A stretch of DNA of 64,000 nt from Nocardia aurea (GCF_003123685.1 NZ_QCYJ01000020.1:124001-188000), one strand, 5' to 3'; positions 35,392 to 45,225 are shown, counted from the first letter of the stretch. A program made the numbers and translations. The notes: a model not told the origin generated them from the letters alone.

Positions 35392-38300
35392 TCAGACGCC
35401 GCGGCGCATGAATGCCATCGAGTCCTGGCGTTGGCGGATGGCGTTCTTGCGCATCGCCTCGTCCATGTCGGCGACGTGGTAGTGGATGTGCTCCTCGACC
35501 ACGCGTGGGCTGTTGCCGATCGCCTCGTTGACCTTTTTCTGGATGTACTCCACACCCAGGTTCTTGTCGTCGTTGCGGTGGATCTTCACCGCCTGGGACA
35601 GGACGCCCTCGCCGGTGATTCCCAGGTCGGAGGTGAGCTGGTTCCAGTTCGCCTCGGCGAAGCCTTTACCAGCCTTGTCGAAGATCTTCTGGTAGTGCTC
35701 GGGCTTGCGAATCTCCATCGCGGCAGCCAGATATGGGTCGGGTGTCTCGGTCGCCGAGGGCACCAGGCCCTGATCGGCCGGGGACACCGGGTCGACCCAG
35801 TCCGGCACAGCGGCACCAGGATCGGCCATTGTCGCCTGCTTGGTCGGGTCGGTCTCACTGGCGAGCCCATCCCCTGCGCCAGTGTCGGTGTCGGTGTCGG
35901 TGCCGGTGCCGGACTTCTGGGCAGACTTAGCCTTGTCGTTCCCGCCCGCCAGCCCCCGAATGCGCATGGCGATCGCGGCAGCGACTTTGCTCAGCTGGTC
36001 GACGAACTCGTTCGGCCCGGTCGGGATCGTGAACTTCAAGCCCGGAACCATGCCCGCCAGCCACTGAAGCTGCCCGATCATGGTTTGCCACGCCTCGTTG
36101 GTGAAGACCGGTTCGCGCTTGCCGCTCATGTTCCAGCCGACCGCGCCGTTCTCCAGCCAGCCGCCCTGGTCGTAACCGTGGCCCTTGCCCCACATCGAAC
36201 CCAGGTCGTCGCCCCAGCGCGACCGGTAGTAGCGCAGCGCCGCGGAGATGTTCGCGTCCGGGTTCGTGCGGTCATTCGGCAACGCCGGGTTGCGGTACGC
36301 GGCAAAGGTTCCCGGGATGATCTGGAGCAGGCCGACACCCTCGTTGCCGCCACTGTTGATATCCTGCACCGTCTGCACGATGTTCGGATCACCGTGGGAC
36401 TCGGTGTCGATCTGGGCTTCGGTCAGCGCGATGTTGCGTTCGTTGACCTCCCAGCCCTCGCGCTTGAGCGCCGCGATGATCTGCGGTCGCCACTGACGCG
36501 CACCAGCCGACACGTCGAACGCGGTATCACCGGCGTCCATGGAGGATTGCGACAGCATCGACTGCACCGCGCCCAGGACCTGGTCGAACATCGACGGGGC
36601 GACCTGATCCATCCCGGCCTGGCCCGGGGTCATCGACTGACGCATCATCGCCAGCGGGTCGAGCAGCTTCTCCCGCACGAGTTCGCCGATATTGCCCAGC
36701 CCGTTGGAGCCCAGCGCGGGCATCACCGTATTGCCCAGCTCGCCGAGCGCGCGGGCCAGCGCGACATGCACATGGTTGCCGTGCTCTGCCATGGTGCCCG
36801 CCCCGTAGGTCGACATGCCGTCACCGACATCGCGCATGTTCTTCACGTTGTGCGCGAACGGGTGATGGATCAGCTCCAGGGTGTTGGACAGGAAGTTGGA
36901 GCGGATCCACGCCGCTAGCTGCCGCATCTCCGGCGTCGAGGACTGCCCGTTGGAGAAGTCCGCGGCTTGGCCGGTCGAGTGGTAGCCGTTGTCTGTGTAG
37001 CGCAAGCCCGAGGTGAGCGACATGTTCGGCCAGCGTTCGGCTACCGCGGACTGCATCGAATCGACGATGCCGCCGTTGGAGTAGGCACCCTGGATCCGCT
37101 GCACCGCGGGCACGCCACCGCGACGGGCGGCGTCGTTGACCGAATGCACCCATTCTGGTCCGTAGGCGCGCACGACCTCCGGTCGGATGATGCCCTCGCC
37201 CTTGCCGACGGCGATGACACGGTCGTCGACGCCGGGCTGGTAGCCGGGGATGACACCGCCGCGGTAGTAGCCCGGGATCCCGGGGATGGTTGTGGTCCAT
37301 TCCGCCAGCGCGGGTAGAATCTTGCGGACCTCGTTCCAGGCGTTCTTCAGCGCGCCGTTGAAGACATTGTCGATCAGCCACTTGATCGGTTCTGCGACAG
37401 CACGTTTCATGCCGTCGAAAGCTGTCGTGGCGCCGGTCGTGGTTGTGGAGAACTTGGCGACCATCTCATCGAGCCCGCGCACCAGGCTCGGCAGCATCAC
37501 CTCGGTGATCTCGCGTGCGTCCTCGCTCATGACCGGGCGCAACTTGGACCAGTCCGACAGCGCGCCGTCGGCGATGCTGTCTCGGAACACCACACCCAGG
37601 CCCTGGATCGCGCCGACCAGCTGCTCGAGTTTCGGGGTCGCACCCAGGACCGCGTCGACCAGAGCGGTACCCATCCGGGTCGCTTTATCGGTCGCGCCGT
37701 CGAAGGCCGGGGTCAGGCGATCCCTATACCCAGCATCCACCGCGTCGACGTAGTCGTGGTACGCCTTGAGCGAGCCGGAATAGTCCGGTACCGCCATCGC
37801 GACCGGCACGGTTTTGGCCGGCGCGGGTGTCGTCGCAGCCGCCGGTGCCGCAGGTGCCGGTGCCGCAGGAACACCGAGCAAGCCGGGAAGCATCGGCGCG
37901 GAGGGCGTCGCCGGTGTGGCAGGCGCTGCCGGGGTCGCGGGCGTCGGCTGTCCGGCAGGTCCGGTCAGGATGCTGCCGAGGGTGCCGGGGACTATCGTCC
38001 CGGCCGTGGACTGCGCCGGGTCGGCCACCATCGGAGTCAGACCCGGTACGAGCACCGATGTCCCGGTCACCTTCGGCGGCTCGGGTGTTCCGGTCGTGGG
38101 CTTGCGGCCGGTGAACGAGGTCTCCAAGACCTGGGCGGACAGGCCCTGCTTGGTCAGCAGCGAGTCCAGCGCCGCGCCCTCGAGCCCATAGGACTCCAGC
38201 CGTTGCTGGACCGTCTTTCGGATCTCTTCTGTCGCGGCCTGGGCGGCGAGCACTGCGGATTCGGTGGAGCCGGTAGCGCGCAGGTTGGCGTCATAGGCGG

Positions 38301-41300
38301 CCGAGGCCAGCTCGTTGTAGCCACCACCGATATCGCGCAGGATGTTGTACAGCTCGCGACCATTGCCCGTGGTCGCGTCGAGCTCGCCACCCGAAAGCAG
38401 CTGACCGCCATTTTCGTCGAGGGTGAACCCGTTGAGCTTACTCAGATGCGCGTACGCCTGGACCCGCGCGTCGTCGAAAGTCAGGTTGTTGGAGGTCTGC
38501 CGATCCAGCGCCGAGGTGAGCTTGTCAACCGCGTCGGCGGCCTCGAGGAACCCCGACTTCATATCAGCGATCGTGCCGGTCAGTCGTGACGCGGTTTCCT
38601 TGCTGCGATCGAGAATGTCGCGCATTTTCTGGATGCGCTCCCCCGCCAGACGACCGCCTTCGCTCGCCTCGCCGATGCGGTTCTTCAGGTTCGCGAACTC
38701 CGCAGCCGTGCCGGACACGCCGCGGGTGATCTCGTCGTCGCCGAGCTCCTTGAGAGCTTCGCGCACCGCGCGGGCGGAGTCGGCGGCCCTGTCGCGAGCG
38801 GCGGCTTGGGGTGTGTGTTCCTCGCCCTTGGGGGAGGTCAGCGCCGAGGTGCCGATCAGGTCGGACATGTGCGCGCCGATGTTCCACCACGCATTGTCGT
38901 TGAACTGCTCGCCGTACTGCTGCATGAAGGTGGACTTGTTGGCGACGTCGGCGTCTAGATCCTCGCGCAGCTTCTTGACCCCGTTGAGGATCACACCGCG
39001 CACGTTCTCGTCGGAGACACCGCCGGACTGGTTGAGCGCGGCTTGAACGTCGGCCTGCCAGTTGACTGAGTATTCCGCGCGTTTGCGGATCGCGGTCTCG
39101 TGGGCCTCCCACTTGGCACTCGAATCGCTGATCGCCTTGTTCAGAACCGTCACCGCGATCAGCGCGGCGGCGATACCGACGGTGAACCAGCCGCCGATCG
39201 CGGCAGCCATGCTCGAAAGGCCGCTACCCATCCGCGACACCGCGGTCGCCGCGTTGGTCTGCATCGACCTGAAGGTGTTCCCGACACCAGTGCCAGCGGT
39301 GGTGAATGCCCTGGTGACGGTGTCCTTGGCATTGATCGCGGCCACGCCGATACCGGTGAACAGGGTGCTGGCGGCGCCGGACCCGAACAGCCTGGACAGT
39401 GTGCGCAGCGCGTACATGCCGGTCAGCGCGGTGACCAGGCCGTTGACCAGCGCCGCAGACGGCCCCCAACTGGTCAGGGCGTCAGCGAGTTTCGCTACTC
39501 CGCTGACGAGCAGGTTGATGACGTCGAGAGTGGTGCCGAGGTGGTCGACGATCGGGCCGAGCAGGTCGGCGGCGGCCGAGCCGAGCGAGCCAAGCAGGGT
39601 GGATATCCGGTCTGCGGCGTCGCCGATCTTGACGTAGATGTTGCGGATCTTCTCGGCGCCCTCAGCGGATTTGGACCAGTCCTCGAAACGCTTGGTGGCA
39701 TCGACGATTCGGCCTGTCATCGAGTCGCCCTCGACGTGCAGCGCCGCGAACATGCCCCGGATTCCGCCCGCGACATTGGCGATGATGTGGCCCCACTCGA
39801 CCATCTTGTCGATGCCGCGGTCGATCGAGGCGTTCAGCTCGCCGGACTCCTTGGCCAGGCTCAGTCGCGCCGACCATTTGTCAGCGGCCTTGTCGATCTC
39901 CTGGCCGAGCTTGGGCAGCACGGCAGACCCCGCAGTGGTGAGGTCGACGAAGATCCTGGTCAATGGGGCCGCGGCGTTGGCCAGACCGCTCATGAGCCCG
40001 TGGGTGTTGGCAAGGAACGTGGCATAGTTGCTTTTGGTTTCCGGCGAGGACAGCACCGCCAGCGAGTTCTTCAAGCCGGTGCTGATCTCGCCGTTGATCG
40101 CCGCGAAACCGAGCTTGATCAAAGGCAATTGGGCATCGGCGAACTTCTGCAATGCCGGACCGAGCCCGTCGGTGAGCGCATCCTGTGCCGCGAATTTGAC
40201 GTCGGTGAGCGCCGGTTTGATGGCGATCAGGTCGTTGACCAGCCCTTGGGCGTTCGGGGACAGTTTCTTCATCAGCTCGGCGAGCTTTTGATCCTCGCTG
40301 GTTCCTCGCGCGATCTCGCGGGCAGCTTCGGCGACCTTCTCCTGGGCCTGCACAACCCGCTCGGCCGCGTCGGCATTGGCTTTGGCGACCTGATTGGCGG
40401 TATCGGAGGCTGCGGTCTGGGCCTCGACGATCGCATCACGCGAATCGGCGAGTGCTTCTTTCGCCGATACGACGCTGTCGTCGCCTTCGACACCCTTTTG
40501 GTTGGTTTCGGCTGCCTCGGAGCGCTTTCGGGCATTGTCGCGGCGGACCTGGTCGAGGTTGAAGTCGGCTTCGTCTCGGGCCTGGATCGCTTCGGCGACA
40601 TCGAGTGCGGTCACACCGTCACCGCCGCGAGAGAACAGATCCTGGAGGTTCTGGCGCGCACGTTGAGCGGCGAGCACCGCGCCGCGCTCGTCCAGGGCGG
40701 TACCGCGCAAGGCGTCGTTGACGGCTCGGATCCGGTCGACCGCGGCCTTGCGGGCGTCGTTGAGCGACTTCTGTGCGCGCTCGGAGGACTTGAGCGCGGA
40801 CTGCACCGACTTCTCGGCGCTGGCCAGTTGCCGTTGCCCTGACAGATAGGTGTCGCCTGCCGATTCGCGGGCGTCGTCGAGTGAGCGTTGCGCGTCACGT
40901 TCGCGTTCGAGTAGGTCCAGGCGTGCTTCGCCGTCCTGGTTTGCAGCTTCGAATGCCGCTTTTACCGCGCCGCCGACACCAGAGAAGCCGAGGGCCATCG
41001 CGGCGATGCCGGTGCCGACCGCCACCAGAACCGCGGGCAACGCGGCGAACACCGTCAACGCCTGGGTCGCCGAGGCGATCAGCGGCACCAGCCTGACCGC
41101 GCCCAGGGTGGCGACGGTAGCGGCGGCGGCGGTGGCGACCTGCGTGACCGACGCGAGTGAACGTCCGACGTAGATGATCTTGTTGTTGAGCGCGAGCAAC
41201 TTCTGTCCGGCATTGAGGTCGACACGCTCCATCGCGCGCGAGACCCGCCCTTGACCGACGCGCGAGCGCAGATTCTTGGTCGTGCTACTGGCAAGGTCGT

Positions 41301-42765
41301 CGGCGTTGGTGCGGCGGTAGAGTGTTTCTTTGAGCCGCGCCTCATGTTCGACCGATGCTTGCTGAGCCTTGTTGTATGCCTCGATCAGCGCATTGCGGTG
41401 CGCCTGGTCCTTGAAGCCGTCCTCTGTCGCGTTGTTCAGCTCTATCGTCGTATGGATGCGCCGCTGCTCTATGGCGTCGGAGCGCTCCATCAGCGCCTGG
41501 TAGGCGACCTCGATGCGGTCACGCTCGGTTCCGGCGTTCACCGCGGCCTTGATCGCCTTTTGATCCTTGGGCAGTACCGCGCGGCCTCGGCCGTTCTTCT
41601 GCCGCAGTCGACCTGCCAGCTGGGTGATGGTCAAGCGGTCGTAGGAGTCGGCGTCGCCCGTTTGGCCCGGCGCCCGATACCTGGACTCGAAATACTGTTC
41701 GTGGACCTTCTCGGAGATCTTGGCGACTTCGTCGGTGCTGTAATGCAGACGCTTGGCAACCTGCTCGAAGTTGCGTTTCGATTCGTTCACACCGCGTTCG
41801 ATGTTGTCACGCTGAGTCTTGACGGTGTCGATGTCGCGCGCCAACCGGAACATCGTCGTCTCGTGTTTGCCGACTCGGTCCGCCGCGGCGCGGCGGGTTC
41901 TCTTGTCGGACTTGGGGTCGGCCTCGATCAGGGCCTGCACGTCCAAGGCTGCGGCGTGGGCTTTGCGGGTCTGAGCCAGGCGCTCGTTGTAGGCGTGAAG
42001 CTTCTGCCCTGCCGTGTCCAGGGATCGCGCCAGAGTCCGCCAGTCGGCCGCGTACTTCTTGGCCTCCATCGAGGTGGCGTCAGTGTCTCCGATCGCCTTC
42101 TCGGCTCGTCTGACATTTCGGGTCGCGCCGCTGCTGTCGCCATCGACACCACCGGTCAGGCCCTTCTTGAGGCGCTTGCTGGCCTTGTCGCCCAGTCGTG
42201 CGCGGGCGTTGTCGCGGCGAACATGTAGGGCTTCCAGCTCCTTGGCCAGCCGCTCCTGCTCAGCGGCCAGCTCCCGAGCCCGCGTCAGCTCGTTGTCGTG
42301 GCGTTTCTTGTCGGCGGCTGCCTTGCGCTCGTCGCGGACTTTGTCTGCCGTCGCCCTTCGTTGTGCGGCCTGTTCCTGCCCAAGGGCGAACAGCGCCGCC
42401 TTGCGTTCGAGCTGACGCGCGGTGGTGGCGTCCGCGCGGGCCTTGGCGCGCTCGGCGGCTTCGGCGGTCTTCTCGGCCTGGGACTTTCCCGTCGCGACTT
42501 TCTTGGTGGGCTTGGGCTGGCGGTCGTGGGCGTGCTTCTTACCAGCGGAATAGCCTTCGGCGGCGGCCTTGGCGGCGGCGAATCCGGCCGCGTAGTGAGC
42601 CTTCTTGTCGACCTCGGCGGTGATCTCGGTGGTCGTGACCTCACGCCCTGCCGCGTCTTGACGCATCCCCTGCACCGCGGAGGCGACCTTCTTGCGAAGC
42701 GTCCTCTCGAACTTGCTGAGGTCAGGACTCACCACAATTTTGACGTGACCTGCGGTTAAGCTCAT
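35392..42765 (-). CDS. tape measure protein with M15-like peptidase and lytic transglycosylase domains
   Basis: 2457 residues, the largest gene here. The first 1000 residues are long charged coiled coils, then several hydrophobic segments (about 550-620 and 1130-1230) typical of tape measures that enter the membrane. Near residues 1950-2040 an M15-like peptidase segment has YHSTGQAADF and GNHVHVA. After it comes a transglycosylase domain with IALTEAQIDTES and GNEGVGLLQIIPGTF. A Pro/Ala-rich linker lies near 1640-1680. It sets tail length and helps breach peptidoglycan at infection. The ATG overlaps the frameshift chaperone stop (ATGA). By the usual 0.15 nm per residue, the tail would be up to about 0.37 micrometres. 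Confidence 0.93.
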   Translation of the reverse strand: MSLTAGHVKIVVSPDLSKFERTLRKKVASAVQGMRQDAAGREVTTTEITAEVDKKAHYAAGFAAAKAAAEGYSAGKKHAHDRQPKPTKKVATGKSQAEKTAEAAERAKARADATTARQLERKAALFALGQEQAAQRRATADKVRDERKAAADKKRHDNELTRARELAAEQERLAKELEALHVRRDNARARLGDKASKRLKKGLTGGVDGDSSGATRNVRRAEKAIGDTDATSMEAKKYAADWRTLARSLDTAGQKLHAYNERLAQTRKAHAAALDVQALIEADPKSDKRTRRAAADRVGKHETTMFRLARDIDTVKTQRDNIERGVNESKRNFEQVAKRLHYSTDEVAKISEKVHEQYFESRYRAPGQTGDADSYDRLTITQLAGRLRQKNGRGRAVLPKDQKAIKAAVNAGTERDRIEVAYQALMERSDAIEQRRIHTTIELNNATEDGFKDQAHRNALIEAYNKAQQASVEHEARLKETLYRRTNADDLASSTTKNLRSRVGQGRVSRAMERVDLNAGQKLLALNNKIIYVGRSLASVTQVATAAAATVATLGAVRLVPLIASATQALTVFAALPAVLVAVGTGIAAMALGFSGVGGAVKAAFEAANQDGEARLDLLERERDAQRSLDDARESAGDTYLSGQRQLASAEKSVQSALKSSERAQKSLNDARKAAVDRIRAVNDALRGTALDERGAVLAAQRARQNLQDLFSRGGDGVTALDVAEAIQARDEADFNLDQVRRDNARKRSEAAETNQKGVEGDDSVVSAKEALADSRDAIVEAQTAASDTANQVAKANADAAERVVQAQEKVAEAAREIARGTSEDQKLAELMKKLSPNAQGLVNDLIAIKPALTDVKFAAQDALTDGLGPALQKFADAQLPLIKLGFAAINGEISTGLKNSLAVLSSPETKSNYATFLANTHGLMSGLANAAAPLTRIFVDLTTAGSAVLPKLGQEIDKAADKWSARLSLAKESGELNASIDRGIDKMVEWGHIIANVAGGIRGMFAALHVEGDSMTGRIVDATKRFEDWSKSAEGAEKIRNIYVKIGDAADRISTLLGSLGSAAADLLGPIVDHLGTTLDVINLLVSGVAKLADALTSWGPSAALVNGLVTALTGMYALRTLSRLFGSGAASTLFTGIGVAAINAKDTVTRAFTTAGTGVGNTFRSMQTNAATAVSRMGSGLSSMAAAIGGWFTVGIAAALIAVTVLNKAISDSSAKWEAHETAIRKRAEYSVNWQADVQAALNQSGGVSDENVRGVILNGVKKLREDLDADVANKSTFMQQYGEQFNDNAWWNIGAHMSDLIGTSALTSPKGEEHTPQAAARDRAADSARAVREALKELGDDEITRGVSGTAAEFANLKNRIGEASEGGRLAGERIQKMRDILDRSKETASRLTGTIADMKSGFLEAADAVDKLTSALDRQTSNNLTFDDARVQAYAHLSKLNGFTLDENGGQLLSGGELDATTGNGRELYNILRDIGGGYNELASAAYDANLRATGSTESAVLAAQAATEEIRKTVQQRLESYGLEGAALDSLLTKQGLSAQVLETSFTGRKPTTGTPEPPKVTGTSVLVPGLTPMVADPAQSTAGTIVPGTLGSILTGPAGQPTPATPAAPATPATPSAPMLPGLLGVPAAPAPAAPAAATTPAPAKTVPVAMAVPDYSGSLKAYHDYVDAVDAGYRDRLTPAFDGATDKATRMGTALVDAVLGATPKLEQLVGAIQGLGVVFRDSIADGALSDWSKLRPVMSEDAREITEVMLPSLVRGLDEMVAKFSTTTTGATTAFDGMKRAVAEPIKWLIDNVFNGALKNAWNEVRKILPALAEWTTTIPGIPGYYRGGVIPGYQPGVDDRVIAVGKGEGIIRPEVVRAYGPEWVHSVNDAARRGGVPAVQRIQGAYSNGGIVDSMQSAVAERWPNMSLTSGLRYTDNGYHSTGQAADFSNGQSSTPEMRQLAAWIRSNFLSNTLELIHHPFAHNVKNMRDVGDGMSTYGAGTMAEHGNHVHVALARALGELGNTVMPALGSNGLGNIGELVREKLLDPLAMMRQSMTPGQAGMDQVAPSMFDQVLGAVQSMLSQSSMDAGDTAFDVSAGARQWRPQIIAALKREGWEVNERNIALTEAQIDTESHGDPNIVQTVQDINSGGNEGVGLLQIIPGTFAAYRNPALPNDRTNPDANISAALRYYRSRWGDDLGSMWGKGHGYDQGGWLENGAVGWNMSGKREPVFTNEAWQTMIGQLQWLAGMVPGLKFTIPTGPNEFVDQLSKVAAAIAMRIRGLAGGNDKAKSAQKSGTGTDTDTDTGAGDGLASETDPTKQATMADPGAAVPDWVDPVSPADQGLVPSATETPDPYLAAAMEIRKPEHYQKIFDKAGKGFAEANWNQLTSDLGITGEGVLSQAVKIHRNDDKNLGVEYIQKKVNEAIGNSPRVVEEHIHYHVADMDEAMRKNAIRQRQDSMAFMRRGV

Positions 42766-43744
42766 GGCGTGACCTCGGGGGTGGCGGGGGCGAAGCCCAT
42801 TTCGGCTAGGGCGACATCGACTTGCGCGTCGTCGTCGGCGGCGGTGTGACGAGCGCGCACGACCTCGATGGCAGGGACCGGCCGCGGAATGTATTGCGGC
42901 TTCGGGAGGGTCTTGCCTTCGGGCAGATTGACCCCGATCAGCGTCAGCTGCAATTGCTGGATGTAGTCGGCGATCATCATCAGCATCTGCACTTGCAGGT
43001 CATGACCGGCAGACGAGGACGGTTCGAGCTTCGGGGATTCGACTGTGTCGCCAGCTTTTTCGGCGGCTTCGCGCTCCTCCGCGAAACGACGCTCGGCCAC
43101 GTCGAAGTCCATTTCGATGTCGGCCTGATAGCGCGAACCGGCGGGCAGTTGCTTGAGGAAGCGGCCCAGTTTCGACCACGGTAGATGCCCGCGGAAAAAA
43201 TCGAGGAGATCCACATTCCAGTAGGCGTGCAGATCCCATTCGATCGCCTCGTAATGCCGGTCGAGAAGCGCTACGAGGCCGACGCGCCCCCCGGGAAATC
43301 CTCGGCACCCTCGCCCGCGCCGTCGGTGAAGTGCTGGTTGATTTCGTCTATGAGCGCCAGGGTGACCTCGATCGGCTCATCCCGGATCGCGATCCACACC
43401 GCACCGAATACGTCCGCGCCGACCAGCGCCTCGAGCATCGGAATGAGGTTGGAGATCTCGGTGTCCTCGTTCGCGGTGGTCAGCTGCGCCAGTGCCAGCG
43501 AGCGTTCCAGACCGACGGGCGCGGTGATCAGAACCGGCGGATCGCAGGCGTCGAATACATACGGCTTGTGAACCTTGAGGTTGCTCTTGGCCTCACGAAC
43601 CAGCTTTGACCAGGCAGTTTCCTGGATGGCCTCCTCGACCGGTTCGTCGACGGGGATGTCGAGCACATCGCTCGGCGACACGGTGGAGGCGACCACTTTG
43701 GGAGTGACACGCTTTTTCGGGGCGGCCTTCGCAGCAGTAGGCAC
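42762..43744 (-). CDS. tail assembly chaperone, -1 frameshift fusion (gpGT-like)
   Basis: Produced from the same start as the 157-residue chaperone by a -1 shift at CCCGGGGGGC (43295-43286). Translation then continues in the frame giving LLDRHYEAIEWDLHAYW and DLLDFFRGHLPWSKLGRFL, ending at 42762. The fusion would be 327 residues. The downstream part alone has only a poor start inside (MDLLDFF), while its strongly conserved-looking first 20 residues lie before that start, which supports the frameshift. In lambda and actinophages the G and GT pair assists tape-measure and tail-tube assembly. Confidence 0.88.
43271..43744 (-). CDS. tail assembly chaperone (gpG-like)
   Basis: 157 residues from GTG 43744. 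The Lys/Pro-rich N-terminus is followed by a helical domain (LIPMLEALVGADVFGAVW; ALIDEINQHFTDGAG), the usual actinophage tail chaperone. It lies between the major tail protein region and the tape measure. The unshifted product ends 15 nt beyond the slippery site. A start-associated repeat lies 18 nt upstream. Confidence 0.85.
   Translation of the reverse strand: MPTAAKAAPKKRVTPKVVASTVSPSDVLDIPVDEPVEEAIQETAWSKLVREAKSNLKVHKPYVFDACDPPVLITAPVGLERSLALAQLTTANEDTEISNLIPMLEALVGADVFGAVWIAIRDEPIEVTLALIDEINQHFTDGAGEGAEDFPGGASAS
43286..43295 (-). promoter_or_regulatory. -1 ribosomal frameshift site
   Basis: On the coding strand CCCGGGGGGC is read in the zero frame as ..C CCG GGG GGC. It contains two overlapping X-XXY-YYZ heptamers, CCCGGGG and GGGGGGC. 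Slippage by -1 enters the long open frame of the fusion partner. The site is 6 codons before the zero-frame stop, as in other tail chaperone pairs. Confidence 0.85.
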
Positions 43745-43762
43745 AGTAGCTCCTGGATTCGT

Positions 43763-43773
43763 TATTCAGTTGT
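43763..43773 (-). repeat. start-associated repeat copy 3 (ACAACTGAATA)
   Basis: Exact copy, 18 nt before the tail chaperone start, with AGGAG between. Confidence 0.7.
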
Positions 43774-43789
43774 GGGCGTGCGCGGTCGG

Positions 43790-44038
43790 TTACTTGCTAC
43801 CAGGACGCACGGGGCGGACCGGCTTGCGGTCTGGATCTGTGGCAGCACCCTCGACAGGTTCGGCGACCGGCTCGACAGCGGGCCTCGGTGCGGGAACGGG
43901 CGTCGGTGCGGGCGCTTCTGTCTTGCTCTCAATCTTGAAGCGGTATCCGCGGCAAACAAGATTATTGGCTTCGTGTGGTGTTCCAGCGGGAACCTCGACG
44001 CCAGCGGGGTCGACCATGATGCGGGGGTAAGCGGGCAT
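43790..44038 (-). CDS. small Pro-rich phage protein
   Basis: 82 residues from ATG 44038, preceded by GAGGAGC. The N-terminal 40 residues are ordered-looking (PAYPRIMVDPAGVEVPAGTP) with one Cys; the rest is a low-complexity Pro/Ala/Glu tail ending in Arg/Pro. It lies between the major tail and chaperone genes. It resembles the 91-residue protein at 46796 in build (ordered head, Pro/Ala/basic tail). Function unknown. Confidence 0.55.
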   Translation of the reverse strand: MPAYPRIMVDPAGVEVPAGTPHEANNLVCRGYRFKIESKTEAPAPTPVPAPRPAVEPVAEPVEGAATDPDRKPVRPVRPGSK

Positions 44039-44140
44039 GTGATGCTCCTCGGACGAGGGGGAAACAGGGAAAGAACGAACAAGGGATGTCGCCGCCGCCG
44101 ACTGGGCGCAACCCGGCGACATCCCTTGTGGTGGAAAGCG

Positions 44141-44806
44141 TTACGGAGTGGAGGCGATGAAGCCTGCGTCGAGGGCGCGGGCCTTCCAGCCGGGGCCGCA
44201 GAACACGGTTTTCACCGCGTAGCCCTCGTCCTCGTCCAGTTTCGCCCGGCCGGTGATCGCGTATTCGATCGCGTTCTCCTGCGACCAGGTCTGCGCGCTC
44301 ACGTCGGTGACGGTGAACTTCGGGCACACCTTGATCACGTAGATGGTGTCGGTGCCCGCGCCGTCGACGCCGATGAAGATGGCGCGGTGGTAGATCACCG
44401 ACGGGTCGGTCGGGTCGGTGAACTCGGTTTCACCGGTGGTGGCGTCGAATTCGACCGTCGACAGATCCCGGCCGTGGTACAGTTCCAGGTTCGCCTTGTG
44501 GGTTTCCTGGCCCGTCCATGCGATCGAGGTGTTGCGGCTGATGATGTCGGTACGTGCCGACTCCAGCAGGCCCCATGATTCGACCTCGGAGGTTTCGGTC
44601 TCCGGTGTGAAGGTCGGCGCGCCTTCCTTGCTCACGTGGCCGAGGGAGGCGTAACCCGCGGTGGCCAGGTCGACGAGCGTGCCGGCCGCGGTGGTGGTGA
44701 ACGCGGTCGGGATGGCGGTTGCCATGTCCGCGAGCAGGACCGCGCCAGCCAGAGGCTTGCGGATGAGGCTCTGCTTGAGATCGCGCAGGACGGAGAAGTC
44801 AGCCAT
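44141..44806 (-). CDS. major tail (tube) protein
   Basis: 221 residues. Position after the tail terminator and before the chaperones, and a beta-rich sequence with ESWGLLESARTDIISRNTS, fit the lambda gpV-like tube subunit of actinophages. Conserved Thr/Gly-rich strands and a C-terminal VFCGPGWKARALDAGF fit an intact gene. It polymerises around the tape measure. AAGGGAG precedes the ATG, with a start-associated repeat before that. Confidence 0.85.
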   Translation of the reverse strand: MADFSVLRDLKQSLIRKPLAGAVLLADMATAIPTAFTTTAAGTLVDLATAGYASLGHVSKEGAPTFTPETETSEVESWGLLESARTDIISRNTSIAWTGQETHKANLELYHGRDLSTVEFDATTGETEFTDPTDPSVIYHRAIFIGVDGAGTDTIYVIKVCPKFTVTDVSAQTWSQENAIEYAITGRAKLDEDEGYAVKTVFCGPGWKARALDAGFIASTP

Positions 44807-44820
44807 GGTCGGCTCCCTTG

Positions 44821-44829
44821 TTCAGTTGT
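44821..44829 (-). repeat. start-associated repeat copy 4 (ACAACTGAA)
   Basis: 9 of 11 consensus bases (ACAACTGAAC), 14 nt before the major tail gene start and directly followed by AAGGGAG. Confidence 0.65.
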
Positions 44830-44841
44830 GGTGGTGAAGTG

Positions 44842-45225
44842 TCAGGCCGCGTGCGCCTGGAGGTAGGCGGCGGCGGCGAGCAGGATGGCAGGGTCTTCGC
44901 GCATCAGTCCGAGGCCGGTGTTGCAGCCTCGACACAGCAGGGATCGGACCTGCTGCGCTCCGATGTGGCAGTGGTCGACTGCGAGCACGTCACCCTGCAC
45001 GGGTGGGTGGTCGCAGATCGCGCATCTGCCATCCTGGTCGGACAGCATCTGCTGGTACTGCTCGGCAGTGATGCCGTAGCGCAGACGCAGTTTGCGCAGC
45101 GCCACACAGTCGCGGCATTGAGATTCACGGCCCGAGGCTTTGCTGCGGTTGGCGTGGAACATCTCCAACCCCAGCGATCGTGTGCACGGGCCGGTGCACC
45201 TTACTGCATTCGGAAGCTCAGCCAA
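44842..45225 (-). CDS. recombination endonuclease VII-like HNH nuclease
   Basis: 127 residues if started at TTG 45225, inside the 3' end of the tail terminator gene; the start is uncertain. Cys pairs at CTGPC and CRDC form a first treble clef, then YGITAEQYQQMLSDQDGRCAIC, LAVDHCH and RSLLCRGCNTGLGLMREDP match endonuclease VII. Such enzymes resolve branched DNA before packaging or act as mobile HNH genes. Its place inside the tail module suggests an inserted, possibly mobile, gene. Confidence 0.8.
   Translation of the reverse strand: MAELPNAVRCTGPCTRSLGLEMFHANRSKASGRESQCRDCVALRKLRLRYGITAEQYQQMLSDQDGRCAICDHPPVQGDVLAVDHCHIGAQQVRSLLCRGCNTGLGLMREDPAILLAAAAYLQAHAA

Noticed and set aside
39100..40842. 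580-codon plus-strand frame opposite the tape measure gene
   Set aside because: Mirror of GC-rich coding DNA; Gly/Asp/Arg-rich translation, no domain, no ribosome-binding site. The tape measure on the other strand is certain.
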